Counted from the first letter of the stretch, positions 7,465 to 16,562 are shown. The stretch is DNA of 64,000 nt from CAZAMB01 sp964486335 (GCA_964486335.1 CAZAMB010000018.1:1-64000); one strand, 5' to 3'. The notes: generated by a model from the sequence alone, not told the origin. A program made the numbers and translations.

Positions 7465-8985
7465 ATGACGATCAATTGGATTTCCCTTTCCAGACTTTTT
7501 CAGAAGGCCGAGGTGAGTCCCGCCGAAGGAGCATCGGTTCCGGGCGTCGCGGTCGAAGGACTGACGGATGATTCGCGGCAGGTGACCCGTGGGGCATGCT
7601 TTGTTGCCGTGTCGGGGACGGTGCGCGACGGCGCGACATTTATCGACGCTGCGATCGAAGCGGGAGCGTGCGCGATTGTCGTTGACGCGGATTCGCAAAC
7701 AGCGATCCGAGACGGCGTTGCGGTTGTCCGTGTGGCGAACGCGCGGGAAGCGCTGGCGAAACTGGCCGCGGCGTATTATGGCTTGCGCGGAGGTGAGGCG
7801 TTTCTGCCGTTGGTCGGCGTGACGGGTACGAACGGCAAGACGACGGTGACGTGGCTGATTCGATCAATCCTGCGGGCGGCAGGTCATCGGCCGGCGCTGC
7901 TGGGAACGATTGAATATGATTTGCTGCGTGGGCAAAGCGCCGCCCCGCTGACGACGCCGGGTGCAATCGCACTTTGTCAACATCTTGCTACGGCGCGGGA
8001 CGCGGGGGCGTCGCACGCGGTGTTCGAGGTGTCGTCGCATGCGCTGGAGCAGCGGCGATGCGACGGATTGACGTTTGCGGCGGGGGTGTTCACAAATCTG
8101 ACGCAAGACCATCTTGACTATCATCAGACGATGGAGGCATACGCGGCCGCTAAGCGGCGTTTGTTTGAGATGCTGTCGCCGACCGCGCATGCGGTGATCA
8201 ACGCCGACGACGCCCATGCGGCTTATTTCGCCGGGGCGTCGGGCGCGCCGGTGACGATGTTCGGAATTCAATCCAAGTCGGCGGACGTTCGTTGCGACAT
8301 CGCCAGAATGGATCGATCGGGCATGACACTGAGCGTTCTCTGTCGAAGCGCGTCCTATGAGATTCGATCGCCGCTGGTAGGAAAGCATAATGCATCCAAT
8401 CTTCTCGCGGCGGCGGCGACGGCCGAAGCGCTGGGGGTAAGTGTTGATGCGATTCGCACAGGGTTGGAGAGCGTTTCCGGGGTGCGTGGTCGGCTGGAGC
8501 GGGTTGAGCCGGACGGCTGGCCGTTTTCGGTGATGGTGGATTACGCGCATACGGACGACGCATTACGGAATGTTCTCACGGCTATTCGGCCGCTGACGCC
8601 GGGACGGGTGATCTGTGTGTTCGGCTGCGGCGGCGATCGGGATCGGACGAAGCGTCCACGCATGGCGGCGGTGGTGGGGGACCTGGCCGACGTGGCGGTC
8701 GTGACCAGCGACAACTCCCGGATGGAGGACCCGGAAGAGATCATCCGCGAGATTCTTCCGGGATTCCCTCGCGGCAAGGGATGCCGAGTGGTAGTCGAGT
8801 CGGATCGGCGCGAGGCGATCGGGTTGGCGATCGCGGAAGCGAGAGCCGGGGATTCGGTTCTGATCGCGGGCAAAGGTCACGAGGACTATCAACTTGTGGG
8901 CGGTCGAGTGCTGCACTTTGACGACGTGGAAGAGGCGAGGGTGGCGCTGGCGGCGGCAAAAGCGGAAGTCGCAGCGGTCCGGTGA
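7465..8985 (+). CDS. murE: UDP-MurNAc-tripeptide synthetase MurE
   Basis: ATP-dependent ligase of 506 residues that adds the third amino acid, probably meso-diaminopimelate, to UDP-MurNAc-L-Ala-D-Glu in the cytoplasm. N-terminal UDP-binding domain (LTDDSRQVTRGACFVAV), then the ATP-binding loop GVTGTNGKTTVTW, the central Mur ligase domain with GVFTNLTQDHLDYH, and the C-terminal domain with VTSDNSRMEDP. The substrate-selecting motif reads DNSR where meso-DAP enzymes usually have DNPR; the Arg that contacts DAP is kept. The ATG at 7465 is preferred to the open frame from 7375 because the earlier residues are low-quality and the N-terminus is then typical. Confidence 0.92.
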   Translation: MTINWISLSRLFQKAEVSPAEGASVPGVAVEGLTDDSRQVTRGACFVAVSGTVRDGATFIDAAIEAGACAIVVDADSQTAIRDGVAVVRVANAREALAKLAAAYYGLRGGEAFLPLVGVTGTNGKTTVTWLIRSILRAAGHRPALLGTIEYDLLRGQSAAPLTTPGAIALCQHLATARDAGASHAVFEVSSHALEQRRCDGLTFAAGVFTNLTQDHLDYHQTMEAYAAAKRRLFEMLSPTAHAVINADDAHAAYFAGASGAPVTMFGIQSKSADVRCDIARMDRSGMTLSVLCRSASYEIRSPLVGKHNASNLLAAAATAEALGVSVDAIRTGLESVSGVRGRLERVEPDGWPFSVMVDYAHTDDALRNVLTAIRPLTPGRVICVFGCGGDRDRTKRPRMAAVVGDLADVAVVTSDNSRMEDPEEIIREILPGFPRGKGCRVVVESDRREAIGLAIAEARAGDSVLIAGKGHEDYQLVGGRVLHFDDVEEARVALAAAKAEVAAVR

Positions 8986-9012
8986 AGCCCATGCGACATT
9001 TCTTGGCGTCTC

Positions 9013-9058
9013 CGTTTTTCACGGGTTGGAAACCGGTGCCACAGTTCAATGAAAAACG
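9013..9058. repeat. Compound inverted repeat with GGTTGGAAACC core
   Basis: Outer perfect arms CGTTTTTCA (9013-9021) and TGAAAAACG (9050-9058) enclose an inner hairpin CACGGGTT/AACCGGTG. The core GGTTGGAAACC (9024-9034) recurs as its reverse complement at 34188-34198. It lies in the murE-murF gap. It could act as a stem in the mRNA, but the T-run needed for termination is missing. Confidence 0.55.
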
Positions 9059-9091
9059 TTCAACCGAGCCGCCAAGGAAGGAGCGGGTGGC

Positions 9092-10498
9092 ATGATTCCG
9101 ATGACGCTGCGGGAGGTCGCGAGCGCGCTGGCCGCGAAGTGCGAGTCGGCGGTGGAAGGGTCGGCGGTTCGACGAGTTACCATTGACTCGCGGGACATTC
9201 GATCGGGCGATCTGTTTTTCGGCATTCGCGGGCCCACGCACGACGGGCACAAGTTCATCGAGGCGGCCAAGAGTGGCGGCGCGGTGGCGGCAGTGTGCGA
9301 TCGAGAAGGATTCGAGACGTTCGGCCGCGGCGCGGGAATCGCGTGTCTTGTCGTCGATGACACGACGGCGGCACTGGGACGACTTGCGAATCATTATCGA
9401 CGAGCAGTGATGCCCGTGGGAACGGTGGTCATCGCGGTGACCGGCAGCAACGGCAAGACGACGACGAAGTGCATGATCGACCATGTGCTTTCGGCGTCGT
9501 TCAAGGGCCGGGCGTCGCCGAAGAGCTTCAACAACAAGTACGGCCTGCCGCTGACGATTCTCTCGACAGAGTCGGACGATCAGTATCTGGTGACGGAAAT
9601 CGGAACGAACGCGCGGGGCGAAATCGCGGCGCTGTCCGGTATCGCCTCGCCGGAAGTGGCGGTCATCACGTCGATCGGCGAGGCGCATCTGGAGGGCCTT
9701 GGCGACATCCACGGTGTGGCCGACGAGAAATCGTCGCTGCTGGAGCACGTTCGGCTGGGCGGACTGGCGGTGGTCAACATTGATCGCGCGGAGATCATGC
9801 CGTTTCTCGGTCGGGTGCAGCGAGCGCGGTTGCTGACGATCGGCGTCGATCCGTCGGCTCGGCTGAGCGTCGCAGAGCGGCGCTCGTCGATCCACGGCAG
9901 TTCGTTCTTGCTGGACGGTCGATTTCGCGTGGAGATGCCGCTGCCGGGGGCGCATCATGCGACCAACGCCACGGCGGCATTCGCCGTGGGGCGATGGTTC
10001 GGAATGCCCTGCGAGCAGATCATCGAACAGTTGAGCACGTTTATCCCGCCAGAGGGTCGGACGCGAGTGATCGAGACGGGCGGTATTACGATCGTGGACG
10101 ACGCGTACAACGCGAATCCGGGGTCGGTCGGTGCGGCGATCGATGCGCTGGCGGCGGCGGGCGCGGGTCGTCGGGTATTCGTGTTGGGGGACATGCTCGA
10201 ACTCGGATCGTTCACGGCGGGGTTGCATGAGCAAATCATCGCGGCCGCGGACCGGGTTGGGATCGACGTGCTGGTCGGGGTCGGTGCGGCGATGAGCGAG
10301 GCCGTTCGGGCGGTGGGAGATCAGTGTCGGCGAACGGAAACGATGGCATGCGACAATGCTGAGGCATCGTGCGGGCAAGTCGATTCGATCGTGCGCCCGA
10401 GAGACGTGGTGTGGATCAAGGGTTCACGGGCGGTGGGATTGGATCGACTGGTGCGGCATCTCGAAGGTCGCTGGGGACCGAAGGCGGCCGTCGCGTAG
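9092..10498 (+). CDS. murF: UDP-MurNAc-tripeptide-D-alanyl-D-alanine ligase MurF
   Basis: Ligase of 468 residues that adds D-Ala-D-Ala to complete the UDP-MurNAc-pentapeptide. N-terminal domain with TIDSRDIRSGDLFFGIRG, ATP loop VIAVTGSNGKTTTK (about residues 115-128), SFNNKYGLPLTIL and TEIGTNARGEI, central GEAHLEGLG, and the C-terminal domain with IVDDAYNANPGSVGAAID and VLGDMLELG. All are typical of MurF. It is the last gene of the division cluster here: the next gene is on the opposite strand, so mraY, murD, ftsW, murG and ftsZ must be elsewhere. Start ATG 9092 follows AAGGAGCGGGTGGC. Confidence 0.95.
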   Translation: MIPMTLREVASALAAKCESAVEGSAVRRVTIDSRDIRSGDLFFGIRGPTHDGHKFIEAAKSGGAVAAVCDREGFETFGRGAGIACLVVDDTTAALGRLANHYRRAVMPVGTVVIAVTGSNGKTTTKCMIDHVLSASFKGRASPKSFNNKYGLPLTILSTESDDQYLVTEIGTNARGEIAALSGIASPEVAVITSIGEAHLEGLGDIHGVADEKSSLLEHVRLGGLAVVNIDRAEIMPFLGRVQRARLLTIGVDPSARLSVAERRSSIHGSSFLLDGRFRVEMPLPGAHHATNATAAFAVGRWFGMPCEQIIEQLSTFIPPEGRTRVIETGGITIVDDAYNANPGSVGAAIDALAAAGAGRRVFVLGDMLELGSFTAGLHEQIIAAADRVGIDVLVGVGAAMSEAVRAVGDQCRRTETMACDNAEASCGQVDSIVRPRDVVWIKGSRAVGLDRLVRHLEGRWGPKAAVA

Positions 10499-10620
10499 CA
10501 AATAGGCGTGATTACAACAATGTCGCCACAGCCCAAGAGCAACGATACGCAGGCTCGGTCACGCGAATCGCTCCATCAACTTCAGGCCATGAACGACCGA
10601 AACGTCGTTCGGCAAGCCAA

Positions 10621-11571
10621 TCACTTACGGTTCTTGGTCAATGAGTTTCGATATTCGACGAAATCAGCCATGAGCTGTTTCGTGATCGGACCGGGTTTTC
10701 CATTGCCGACGATTCGCTTGTTGATTTCAACGATCGGCACAACTTCGGCGGCGGTGCCGGTGGCGAAACACTCATCGGCGATGTACAGATCGTGGCGAAC
10801 GAGCGTCTTCTCATACATGGGATAGCCGCGCTTGCGGACCAGTTCCATCACGAGATTTCGCGTGATTCCTTCCAGAATCCCTTCGCACGTAGGCGGAGTG
10901 AACACCTCACCATCGCGAACGATGAAGAGGTTGTCGCCGGTGCACTCAGCCACGCGACCCTCGAAGTTGAGCATGATCGCTTCGTCGGCACCTGCATCTT
11001 TGGCTTCGAGCTTGGCCATGACGTTGTTCAGGTAGTTGAGCGACTTGATGCGCGGCGGCGTGCTGTTGGGATGGTTGCGAACAAGGCTCGACACGATGCA
11101 GCGCAGCCCGCGGTCGTACACTTCGGGCGCGTAGAGCGCGATCTTGTCCGCGATGACGATGATCGACGGACAGGCCGTGTGAAGCACCGAAATGCCCAGT
11201 AAGCCAATGCCCCGTGTGGCCAGGAGGCGAATGTACCCGTCGCCGGCGATGGCGTTGGCCTCCATGGTCTTGTACATGGCGTCGCTGATGGCGTCGCCGG
11301 TCATGGGAAGTTCGAGCCGGATGGCCTTGGCCGACTCGAAGAAGCGCTTGATGTGCTCCTTTTCCTTAAAAATGCGGCCATTGTAGATCCGAATGCCCTC
11401 AAAAACGCCGTCGCCATAGAGCAGGCCGTGGTCAAAGACGCTGATTCTGGCTTCTTCGACGGGCACGATATCATTGCCGACCCAGACCTTCATTCCGGGG
11501 CGCGGGGCAAAAGGATTTACCGGATTTGTCTGCATCGCTCGTTCCTTCACGTCGATCGTCGCGGTTGTCAT
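10621..11571 (-). CDS. ilvE: Branched-chain amino acid aminotransferase
   Basis: PLP-dependent class IV (fold type IV) aminotransferase of 316 residues that makes Leu, Ile and Val from their 2-oxo acids with glutamate. The signature GDGVFEGIRIYNGRIFKEKEH and the Lys region TPPRIKSLNYLNNVMAKLEA, where the Lys forms the PLP Schiff base, are present, as is EGILEGITRNLV. Class IV also includes D-amino-acid aminotransferase and aminodeoxychorismate lyase, but the YLNNVMAKLEA stretch favours IlvE. Its ATG overlaps the stop of the upstream lolD gene by one base (TGATG), which supports the start at 11571. It is the last gene of the lysS operon. Confidence 0.88.
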   Translation of the reverse strand: MTTATIDVKERAMQTNPVNPFAPRPGMKVWVGNDIVPVEEARISVFDHGLLYGDGVFEGIRIYNGRIFKEKEHIKRFFESAKAIRLELPMTGDAISDAMYKTMEANAIAGDGYIRLLATRGIGLLGISVLHTACPSIIVIADKIALYAPEVYDRGLRCIVSSLVRNHPNSTPPRIKSLNYLNNVMAKLEAKDAGADEAIMLNFEGRVAECTGDNLFIVRDGEVFTPPTCEGILEGITRNLVMELVRKRGYPMYEKTLVRHDLYIADECFATGTAAEVVPIVEINKRIVGNGKPGPITKQLMADFVEYRNSLTKNRK

Positions 11572-12407
11572 CAGGCCACCTCGCTTGCGGGTTTGGACAG
11601 GCGTTGCCGCGTGTCCGGTGCGTCTCCCATTTCACGCACAACGCCGTCGCTGAGTTGCACGCGGCGGTCCGCCAGTGAGGCGACTTTTGCGTCATGCGTG
11701 ACCATTACGATGGTCTGCCCGGCGGCGTTCAATTCGGTGAGGAGCCGAAGGATGCCCGCCCCGGTTGCCTCGTCCAGATTACCTGTCGGCTCGTCCGCGA
11801 GCAAGAGGGCCGGTTGATTGACCAAAGCCCGCGCGATGGCGGCTCTTTGGCGTTCCCCGCCGGAAAGTTCGCTGGGTCGATGCCGAATGCGATCCTGGAG
11901 CCCTACCCGGTCCAGAATTTCACAGGCGGAATTGCGCGATTCCACGCGAACACCACGCCAACCCAGGAATGAACGTCCGATCATCCGAGCCATCAAAACG
12001 TTTTCGAGGACGGTCAATTCGGGAAGGAGATGATAAAACTGGAAGACGAACCCGACGTCGCGGTTGCGGTAGGTTGCTCGTTGGCGTTCGGACGGGTCGA
12101 GGGCCATTCGGAGCAGGCCGTATTCGGCAAAACCGCCGAACAGGCGATCGAGCGTTCGGCCGCTCTTCGATCGCGGAAAACTTTGGATGACCGTCTGACC
12201 GCGAAACTGCACGGATCCGTCGTCGGGTGCGTCCAGTGCGCCAAGAATATGCAACAGGGTGCTTTTGCCCGAACCACTGGAACCCATGACGACGAGGAAT
12301 TCACCATCCGCCACGGTGAGCGATGCGCCGCGGAGCACGCGGACGTCGGCCCGGCCCATTCGGTAGGACTTATGAATGTTGCGAGCGACCAGGATCGGCT
12401 TATTCAT
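11571..12407 (-). CDS. lolD: LolD-like ABC transporter ATPase
   Basis: ATPase of 278 residues for a MacB/LolCDE-type mechanotransmission ABC system, likely releasing lipoproteins from the inner membrane with the neighbouring permease. Walker A VMGSSGSGKSTLL (about 39-51), Q-loop VFQFYHLLPELTVLENV, ABC signature LSGGERQRAAIARAL, Walker B LLLADEPTGNLD, and H-loop VMVTHD are all present. An insertion of about 35 residues between Walker A and the Q-loop (about 72-108) makes it longer than the usual 225-235. It overlaps the permease stop (ATGAATAA) and the ilvE start. Confidence 0.85.
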   Translation of the reverse strand: MNKPILVARNIHKSYRMGRADVRVLRGASLTVADGEFLVVMGSSGSGKSTLLHILGALDAPDDGSVQFRGQTVIQSFPRSKSGRTLDRLFGGFAEYGLLRMALDPSERQRATYRNRDVGFVFQFYHLLPELTVLENVLMARMIGRSFLGWRGVRVESRNSACEILDRVGLQDRIRHRPSELSGGERQRAAIARALVNQPALLLADEPTGNLDEATGAGILRLLTELNAAGQTIVMVTHDAKVASLADRRVQLSDGVVREMGDAPDTRQRLSKPASEVA

Positions 12408-13989
12408 AGCGCAGCGCCTTTACCGGCCAGACCCTACCGGCGATGTAGGCGGGAATCAACGAACCCAGCAGCGTGCAGATGACGGCGAGAACGGCGATCC
12501 ACAGTGCATCCGTGCTCTTGACGATTTCCGGGATGCGGTCGAAGGAATAGACGTCGGGACTCCACATGCGAAGCTGAGGGTTGAGCCGGGCCAGTGCGTC
12601 CTGAATGGCGTTGATGTTCCAGACGAACAGAGAGCCGAGGCCAATGCCCAATGCTGATCCGATCACGCCGACGGCCATCGCATAGACGATGAAGATCGAC
12701 CCGACGCCGCCGCTGGTCGCGCCGAGCGCCTTTAGGATTCCGATATCCTTCGTCTTCTTCTCGACGATCATGTAGAAGATGCAGACGACGAGGACGACGG
12801 CCACGAGGCTGATGAGTCCGAAGAGAAAGGTCACGAGGACTTTTTCTTTTTCGACGGCCTGGATGAACTGTCGCTGCATGTCCTCCCAGGTCATGACTTC
12901 GACGTGGGAAAGTGATCTCATGTCAGCCGTGGGCAGTTCATCGCTGAGAGAGGCGACGAATTCGACCCAGGCGTCGTTGATGCGCTCTTTGGCGGAATCA
13001 AGATCGACACCGGGACGCAGGCCGATCAAGAGCTGGTTGGCTCGCGCGGCGGTGAATCCACCGTCGACGAGCGGCTGGGGGTCCATCGCCAGTTGCTGCT
13101 GAAGCATGTCGAAATCGACATAGACGCTGAGGCTGTCGATTTCAAAGATGCCGGTGCGCGAGTCGTCGGCGTAGCGGAGTGGCAAGCGCACAGGCGGCTC
13201 GCCGAGGGGGTTGCCGGTCGGGCTGAGCGGCATCAAGGTGAGCGCGACGTCGCCTCCGCGGGCGATGACGCGGTCAAAATTTCCGTCGGGGCGACGGATG
13301 TTGAGAAGGTCAGCGCCAACGATGATGCCGAACTGCGCCGGGCCTTCGTACGATGGCTTGCCCGGACCCACCGCGAAAACGCGTTCGGCGGCGACCACCG
13401 GTTGAATATCGGGATAGAACGCCTTGGCGAAGGGGTCGCGGTCGAAGGAATCGATTGCCTTGGGGTCGGCTTCACGTTCTCGCCATGCTCGCAGTGCGGC
13501 TTCCAGATCGTCAGGAAGGCGGAGTCGGCCCTGGGTGTCAAAACCGGCCACTGGCATGGACTGTTTGCCGAGTTTCGTCGTGCCGGGAAAATATTTTTCG
13601 TAGAAAAGCCCTTTCTCGAAGTCGTTGACCTGAACGTAGCCGTCGAGGCGCACGCCGAGAACGCGGGCGGGCTTGGTGTATGTAGTCGCGGGCACGCGAA
13701 AAATACCGTAGGTGAAAATCACCGGCGTGGAGACGCGCACGACATCGGGCAGGGACGACGCCAGATGTTCCTGAAACCCAGCGTAATAGGGAAAACCCTG
13801 GAGCGTCCCGCCTTCGAGCACGATTTCGCTGTGCAGGCCTCGTGACCGCGATCGGACGGTGTCGAGGAAGCCGCCCATCACGCTGAGGACGACGAGCACC
13901 ATGGCCACGCAGAGCATGACGCTGGCGATGCCGATGAGGGCGATCAGCTTGGTGTGCAAGTATCGCCAGGCGAGAAACCACTTATACAC
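12400..13989 (-). CDS. LolC/LolE-type ABC permease
   Basis: Integral membrane permease of 529 residues with the MacB/FtsX layout: membrane segment near the N-terminus (about 15-38, LIALIGIASVMLCVAMVLVVLSVMGG, one continuous helix), a large periplasmic domain, then three C-terminal membrane segments with the FtsX pattern (FLFGLISLVAVVLVV, VGSIFIVYAMAVGVIG, LWIAVLAVICTLLGSLIPA). It probably works as a dimer with the adjacent LolD-like ATPase. The GTG at 13989 is chosen because AGGAG lies ten bases upstream and gives the usual YKWFLAWRYLHTK start; it overlaps the GNAT stop by eight bases. Only one permease gene is present, so it may form a homodimer. Confidence 0.83.
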   Translation of the reverse strand: MYKWFLAWRYLHTKLIALIGIASVMLCVAMVLVVLSVMGGFLDTVRSRSRGLHSEIVLEGGTLQGFPYYAGFQEHLASSLPDVVRVSTPVIFTYGIFRVPATTYTKPARVLGVRLDGYVQVNDFEKGLFYEKYFPGTTKLGKQSMPVAGFDTQGRLRLPDDLEAALRAWREREADPKAIDSFDRDPFAKAFYPDIQPVVAAERVFAVGPGKPSYEGPAQFGIIVGADLLNIRRPDGNFDRVIARGGDVALTLMPLSPTGNPLGEPPVRLPLRYADDSRTGIFEIDSLSVYVDFDMLQQQLAMDPQPLVDGGFTAARANQLLIGLRPGVDLDSAKERINDAWVEFVASLSDELPTADMRSLSHVEVMTWEDMQRQFIQAVEKEKVLVTFLFGLISLVAVVLVVCIFYMIVEKKTKDIGILKALGATSGGVGSIFIVYAMAVGVIGSALGIGLGSLFVWNINAIQDALARLNPQLRMWSPDVYSFDRIPEIVKSTDALWIAVLAVICTLLGSLIPAYIAGRVWPVKALRYE

Positions 13990-14542
13990 CGCGGTCGCTC
14001 CTTTCGTGGGCGGCTTCGGTTTGCTGAACGGGCAATTCCCATCGCCAGACACGGCCGTCGTCGGGGTGCATGATCTCGCCCATCAATGTGAATCCGTTTT
14101 TTTGAAGCACTCGCGTCGATGCATTGTATTTCGGGAGGGTGTTGGCGAATATTGTCCGCACAAGTGGTGACGCTATTCTCGTCAGTTCGGCCGCCGCCGC
14201 AGTCGTCACACCACGGCCTTCATATGGCGGAAACGTAAAATACGCAATCTCAACTGCGCCGTTCTGCGGTGCGTGTGCAAAAGCGCACGTTCCCACAACC
14301 TGTCGGGGGGGAGGCGGATCGATGATGAGGTAACCCGTCCATGGAGCCGGTCGTGGCGACCGCTCATAAAGCGATAGACACTGCCTCGCGATTTCTTGCA
14401 GACTCTCCAGTTCGGCTCCGAAACGCACGCCAAGATGCGATTCCAGTTGCCGAGGGTCATCAGCAAGTTGTCTGCAGCCAACTACGTCGAGCGGAACCAG
14501 CGCAACAGAGTTCGTTGGTTTGGTTTCGATGACCGCAGTCAC
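13982..14542 (-). CDS. GNAT-family N-acetyltransferase
   Basis: RimJ/RimL-like acetyltransferase of 186 residues, expected to move an acetyl group from acetyl-CoA to an amine on a protein or small molecule; the substrate is unknown. The fold is visible as GYLIIDPPPPRQVVGTCAF (beta strands), EIAYFTFPPYEGRGVTTAAAAELTRIA (acetyl-CoA loop with the R-G-x-T variant of the Q/R-x-x-G-x-G/A motif), and LPKYNASTRVLQKNGFTLMGE (N-x-x-S-x-x-V-x-x-K-x-G-F motif of the RimL group). It sits in the lysS-lol-ilvE operon, 12 bases after lysS, and its end overlaps the permease start. Confidence 0.8.
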   Translation of the reverse strand: MTAVIETKPTNSVALVPLDVVGCRQLADDPRQLESHLGVRFGAELESLQEIARQCLSLYERSPRPAPWTGYLIIDPPPPRQVVGTCAFAHAPQNGAVEIAYFTFPPYEGRGVTTAAAAELTRIASPLVRTIFANTLPKYNASTRVLQKNGFTLMGEIMHPDDGRVWRWELPVQQTEAAHERSDRGV

Positions 14543-14554
14543 GATTCGTCCTCA

Positions 14555-16174
14555 TCAAAGCGTTCGCTGTAACGGGAACAGGATCACGTCGCGGATGCTG
14601 TGGCTGTCGGTGAGCAGCATGACTAGCCGGTCGATTCCGACACCAAGTCCGCCGGCGGGAGGCATGCCGTATTCCAGGGCCATGACAAAATCCTCGTCCA
14701 TGACGGCCATGGTCTCATCACCCTCGCCGGCGATCGTCGTTCCCAGCGTTGTCCGCTGGATGTCCGGATCGTTGAGTTCGGTGTAGGCGTTGCCAAGTTC
14801 CATCCCGGCGACGAAGGCCTCGAAGCGCAGCGCGATCGACGGATCGTCCGGGTGTCGCCGCGTGAGCGGACAGATCGCCGCCGGGTAGTCGTACACAAAC
14901 GTCGGCTGAATCAGATGGTGCTCGACCGTGGCCTCGAAGACCTCGTTTACTGCGACGGCATCGTCTTTGCCTTTCGTTTCCAATCCGAGTTCTGTCGCCT
15001 TTTTGCGGACGGCGGAAATGTCGGACATCTCGACGTGAGCGTATTCGCGGATCAGGTCGGCGTATTTGCGCCTCGGCCAGGGCGGTGTGAAATCGACGAC
15101 TTTTCCATGGTATACGGCCGTAAGCCGACCGGATTCGATCCAGCGTGCCGCGTCTTGATAGGCATCGAGATGTTGCTGCCGGGCGAACTCCGCGGCTTCG
15201 GATTCAGACTTTTCCTGGCGAAGGCGCACGCATTCCGCCTCAATGGCCGCGACTCGTCGAGGAAGTGCTTCCTTCGTCGAGACGGCATACGCCGCCGCGA
15301 CCATCTGTTCGACGCGTTCCATCATCACGTTGTAGTCGGCGTAGGCCTCGTACAGTTCGATCATGGTGAACTCGGGATTGTGCCTGGTGCTGATGCCCTC
15401 GTTGCGGAAGTTTCGGCTGATTTCGAAGACCCGTTCCAGTCCACCGACGAGCAACCGTTTGAGGTACAACTCCGGGCTAATGCGCAGGTAGAGTTGCATG
15501 TCCAGTGTATTGTGGTGCGTGGTGAAGGGTCGAGCGGCCGCCCCGCCGTAGATCGGCTGGAGCACGGGCGTATCCACTTCGTGATAACCGAGGTCCGTGA
15601 GCGTCTTTCGGATCGCTCCGATGATCGCGCTGCGCATCCGAAATACGTCGCGTACATCGGGATTGGTGAACAGGTCCACGTACCGACGGCGGTAGCGCAG
15701 ATCGACATCGGTCAGGCCGTGCCACTTCTCCGGCGGCGGGAGCAACGACTTGGACAGCACCGTCAGTTCATGGCACCAGAGGGTGAGTTCGCCGGTCTTG
15801 GTTCGACCGATGACCCCTTCGGCGCCGATGATGTCGCCGAGATCAAGATGCTTGAGGATTTCCCATCCGCGATTGCCGAGGTCGGCCTTGCTCAATCCGA
15901 GTTGGAGCGATCCCCGCTCATCCCGGATGGTGGCGAAGGCGAGTTTGCCCATGATTCGCAACAGGGCGATGCGGCCTGCCACGCGGGCGCGGAGATCCGC
16001 GCGCTCCCCGGCTGGGATGGTCAGTCGATCCGCCTCCTCGCGAAGTTCAGCGATCGGTCGGACGCCCTCGAATCGCCGTCCATAGGGATCGACACCCATC
16101 GACGCCAGCGCTTCTCGTTTTCGGATTCGTTGGAATTTCAGTTCGTCGTCGTTGGACATCGGTTGTTCAACCAT
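14555..16174 (-). CDS. lysS: Lysyl-tRNA synthetase, class II
   Basis: Charges tRNA-Lys with lysine, 539 residues, slightly longer than the usual 500. N-terminal OB-fold anticodon-binding domain (RVAGRIALLRIMGKLAFATIRD), then the class II core: motif 1 region RSAIIGAIRKTLTDLGYHEVDTPVLQ, motif 2 FRNEGISTRHNPEFTMIELYEAY, motif 3 LGVGIDRLVMLL near the C-terminus. An insertion of about 70 residues after YNVMMERVEQMV lengthens it. Start taken at ATG 16174; a second ATG at 16159 (MSNDDELK) is equally possible and neither has a clear ribosome-binding site. It heads an operon with GNAT, lol genes and ilvE. A structured RNA with a terminator lies about 350 bases upstream on the same strand. Confidence 0.95.
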   Translation of the reverse strand: MVEQPMSNDDELKFQRIRKREALASMGVDPYGRRFEGVRPIAELREEADRLTIPAGERADLRARVAGRIALLRIMGKLAFATIRDERGSLQLGLSKADLGNRGWEILKHLDLGDIIGAEGVIGRTKTGELTLWCHELTVLSKSLLPPPEKWHGLTDVDLRYRRRYVDLFTNPDVRDVFRMRSAIIGAIRKTLTDLGYHEVDTPVLQPIYGGAAARPFTTHHNTLDMQLYLRISPELYLKRLLVGGLERVFEISRNFRNEGISTRHNPEFTMIELYEAYADYNVMMERVEQMVAAAYAVSTKEALPRRVAAIEAECVRLRQEKSESEAAEFARQQHLDAYQDAARWIESGRLTAVYHGKVVDFTPPWPRRKYADLIREYAHVEMSDISAVRKKATELGLETKGKDDAVAVNEVFEATVEHHLIQPTFVYDYPAAICPLTRRHPDDPSIALRFEAFVAGMELGNAYTELNDPDIQRTTLGTTIAGEGDETMAVMDEDFVMALEYGMPPAGGLGVGIDRLVMLLTDSHSIRDVILFPLQRTL

Positions 16175-16249
16175 CAAATCTTGATCGCACGTGCGCTAGT
16201 GCATTTCCAGTGCAGCCGTAGCCGACGAGCCTTTCAACTCTGCGTGCGT

Positions 16250-16275
16250 CCGCATGAACTGAAGTTGGCGGCTCG
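16250..16275. repeat. Degenerate REP-like palindrome
   Basis: CATGAACT-GA-AGTTGGCG keeps only the inner AACT-GA-AGTT pairing, but shares the GGCTCGCT flank with the perfect copy at 26158-26175. Read as a decayed member of the family. Confidence 0.5.
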
Positions 16276-16393
16276 CTACGATTGAATTTGGTTTGCTCCC
16301 AAAGCGTCCGTCGGAATCTCGCGGTCGATCGTACAAGGGGCAAAGACGACCCGCAATTGAACGGGAACCAGGGCATGTGGCATCGGGTATCAC

Positions 16394-16421
16394 GTCACCC
16401 ACAAGGGGTGACGCTACATTT
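16394..16421. repeat. Hairpin repeat GTCACCC-n5-GGGTGAC, copy 1
   Basis: 7-bp arms (16394-16400, 16406-16412) with loop ACAAG, followed by GCTACATTT. A second copy at 35431-35458 differs at only one of 28 positions. Confidence 0.65.
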
Positions 16422-16525
16422 GATCGTCATGAGCAATCGAGGCTTGAACCTAAGATGACGGGACCGTGTACGGTGAACGATGAAAGGCCGCATGTTCGCA
16501 GGCAAACGCGGAAGTGCCGTGAAGC

Positions 16526-16562
16526 AAAAAAAGTGGCCCGCGCGAGCGAACCCGCACGGGCC
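16526..16562 (-). terminator. Rho-independent terminator, minus strand, UUCG loop
   Basis: On the minus strand a 12-bp stem (GGCCCGUGCGGG pairing with CUCGCGCGGGCC) closes a UUCG tetraloop and is followed by AC and seven Us. Two of the pairs are G-U wobbles that would be A-C mismatches if the plus strand were transcribed, so the signal belongs to the minus strand. It ends the structured RNA that starts upstream. Confidence 0.85.

Noticed and set aside
8741..10378. 545-codon open frame on the minus strand
   Set aside because: It runs opposite to murE and murF, and its translation is Arg/His-rich without any domain; it is a shadow of high-GC coding sequence.
14852..16285. 477-codon plus-strand open frame
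   Set aside because: It is antisense to lysS, whose class II motifs are complete on the minus strand.
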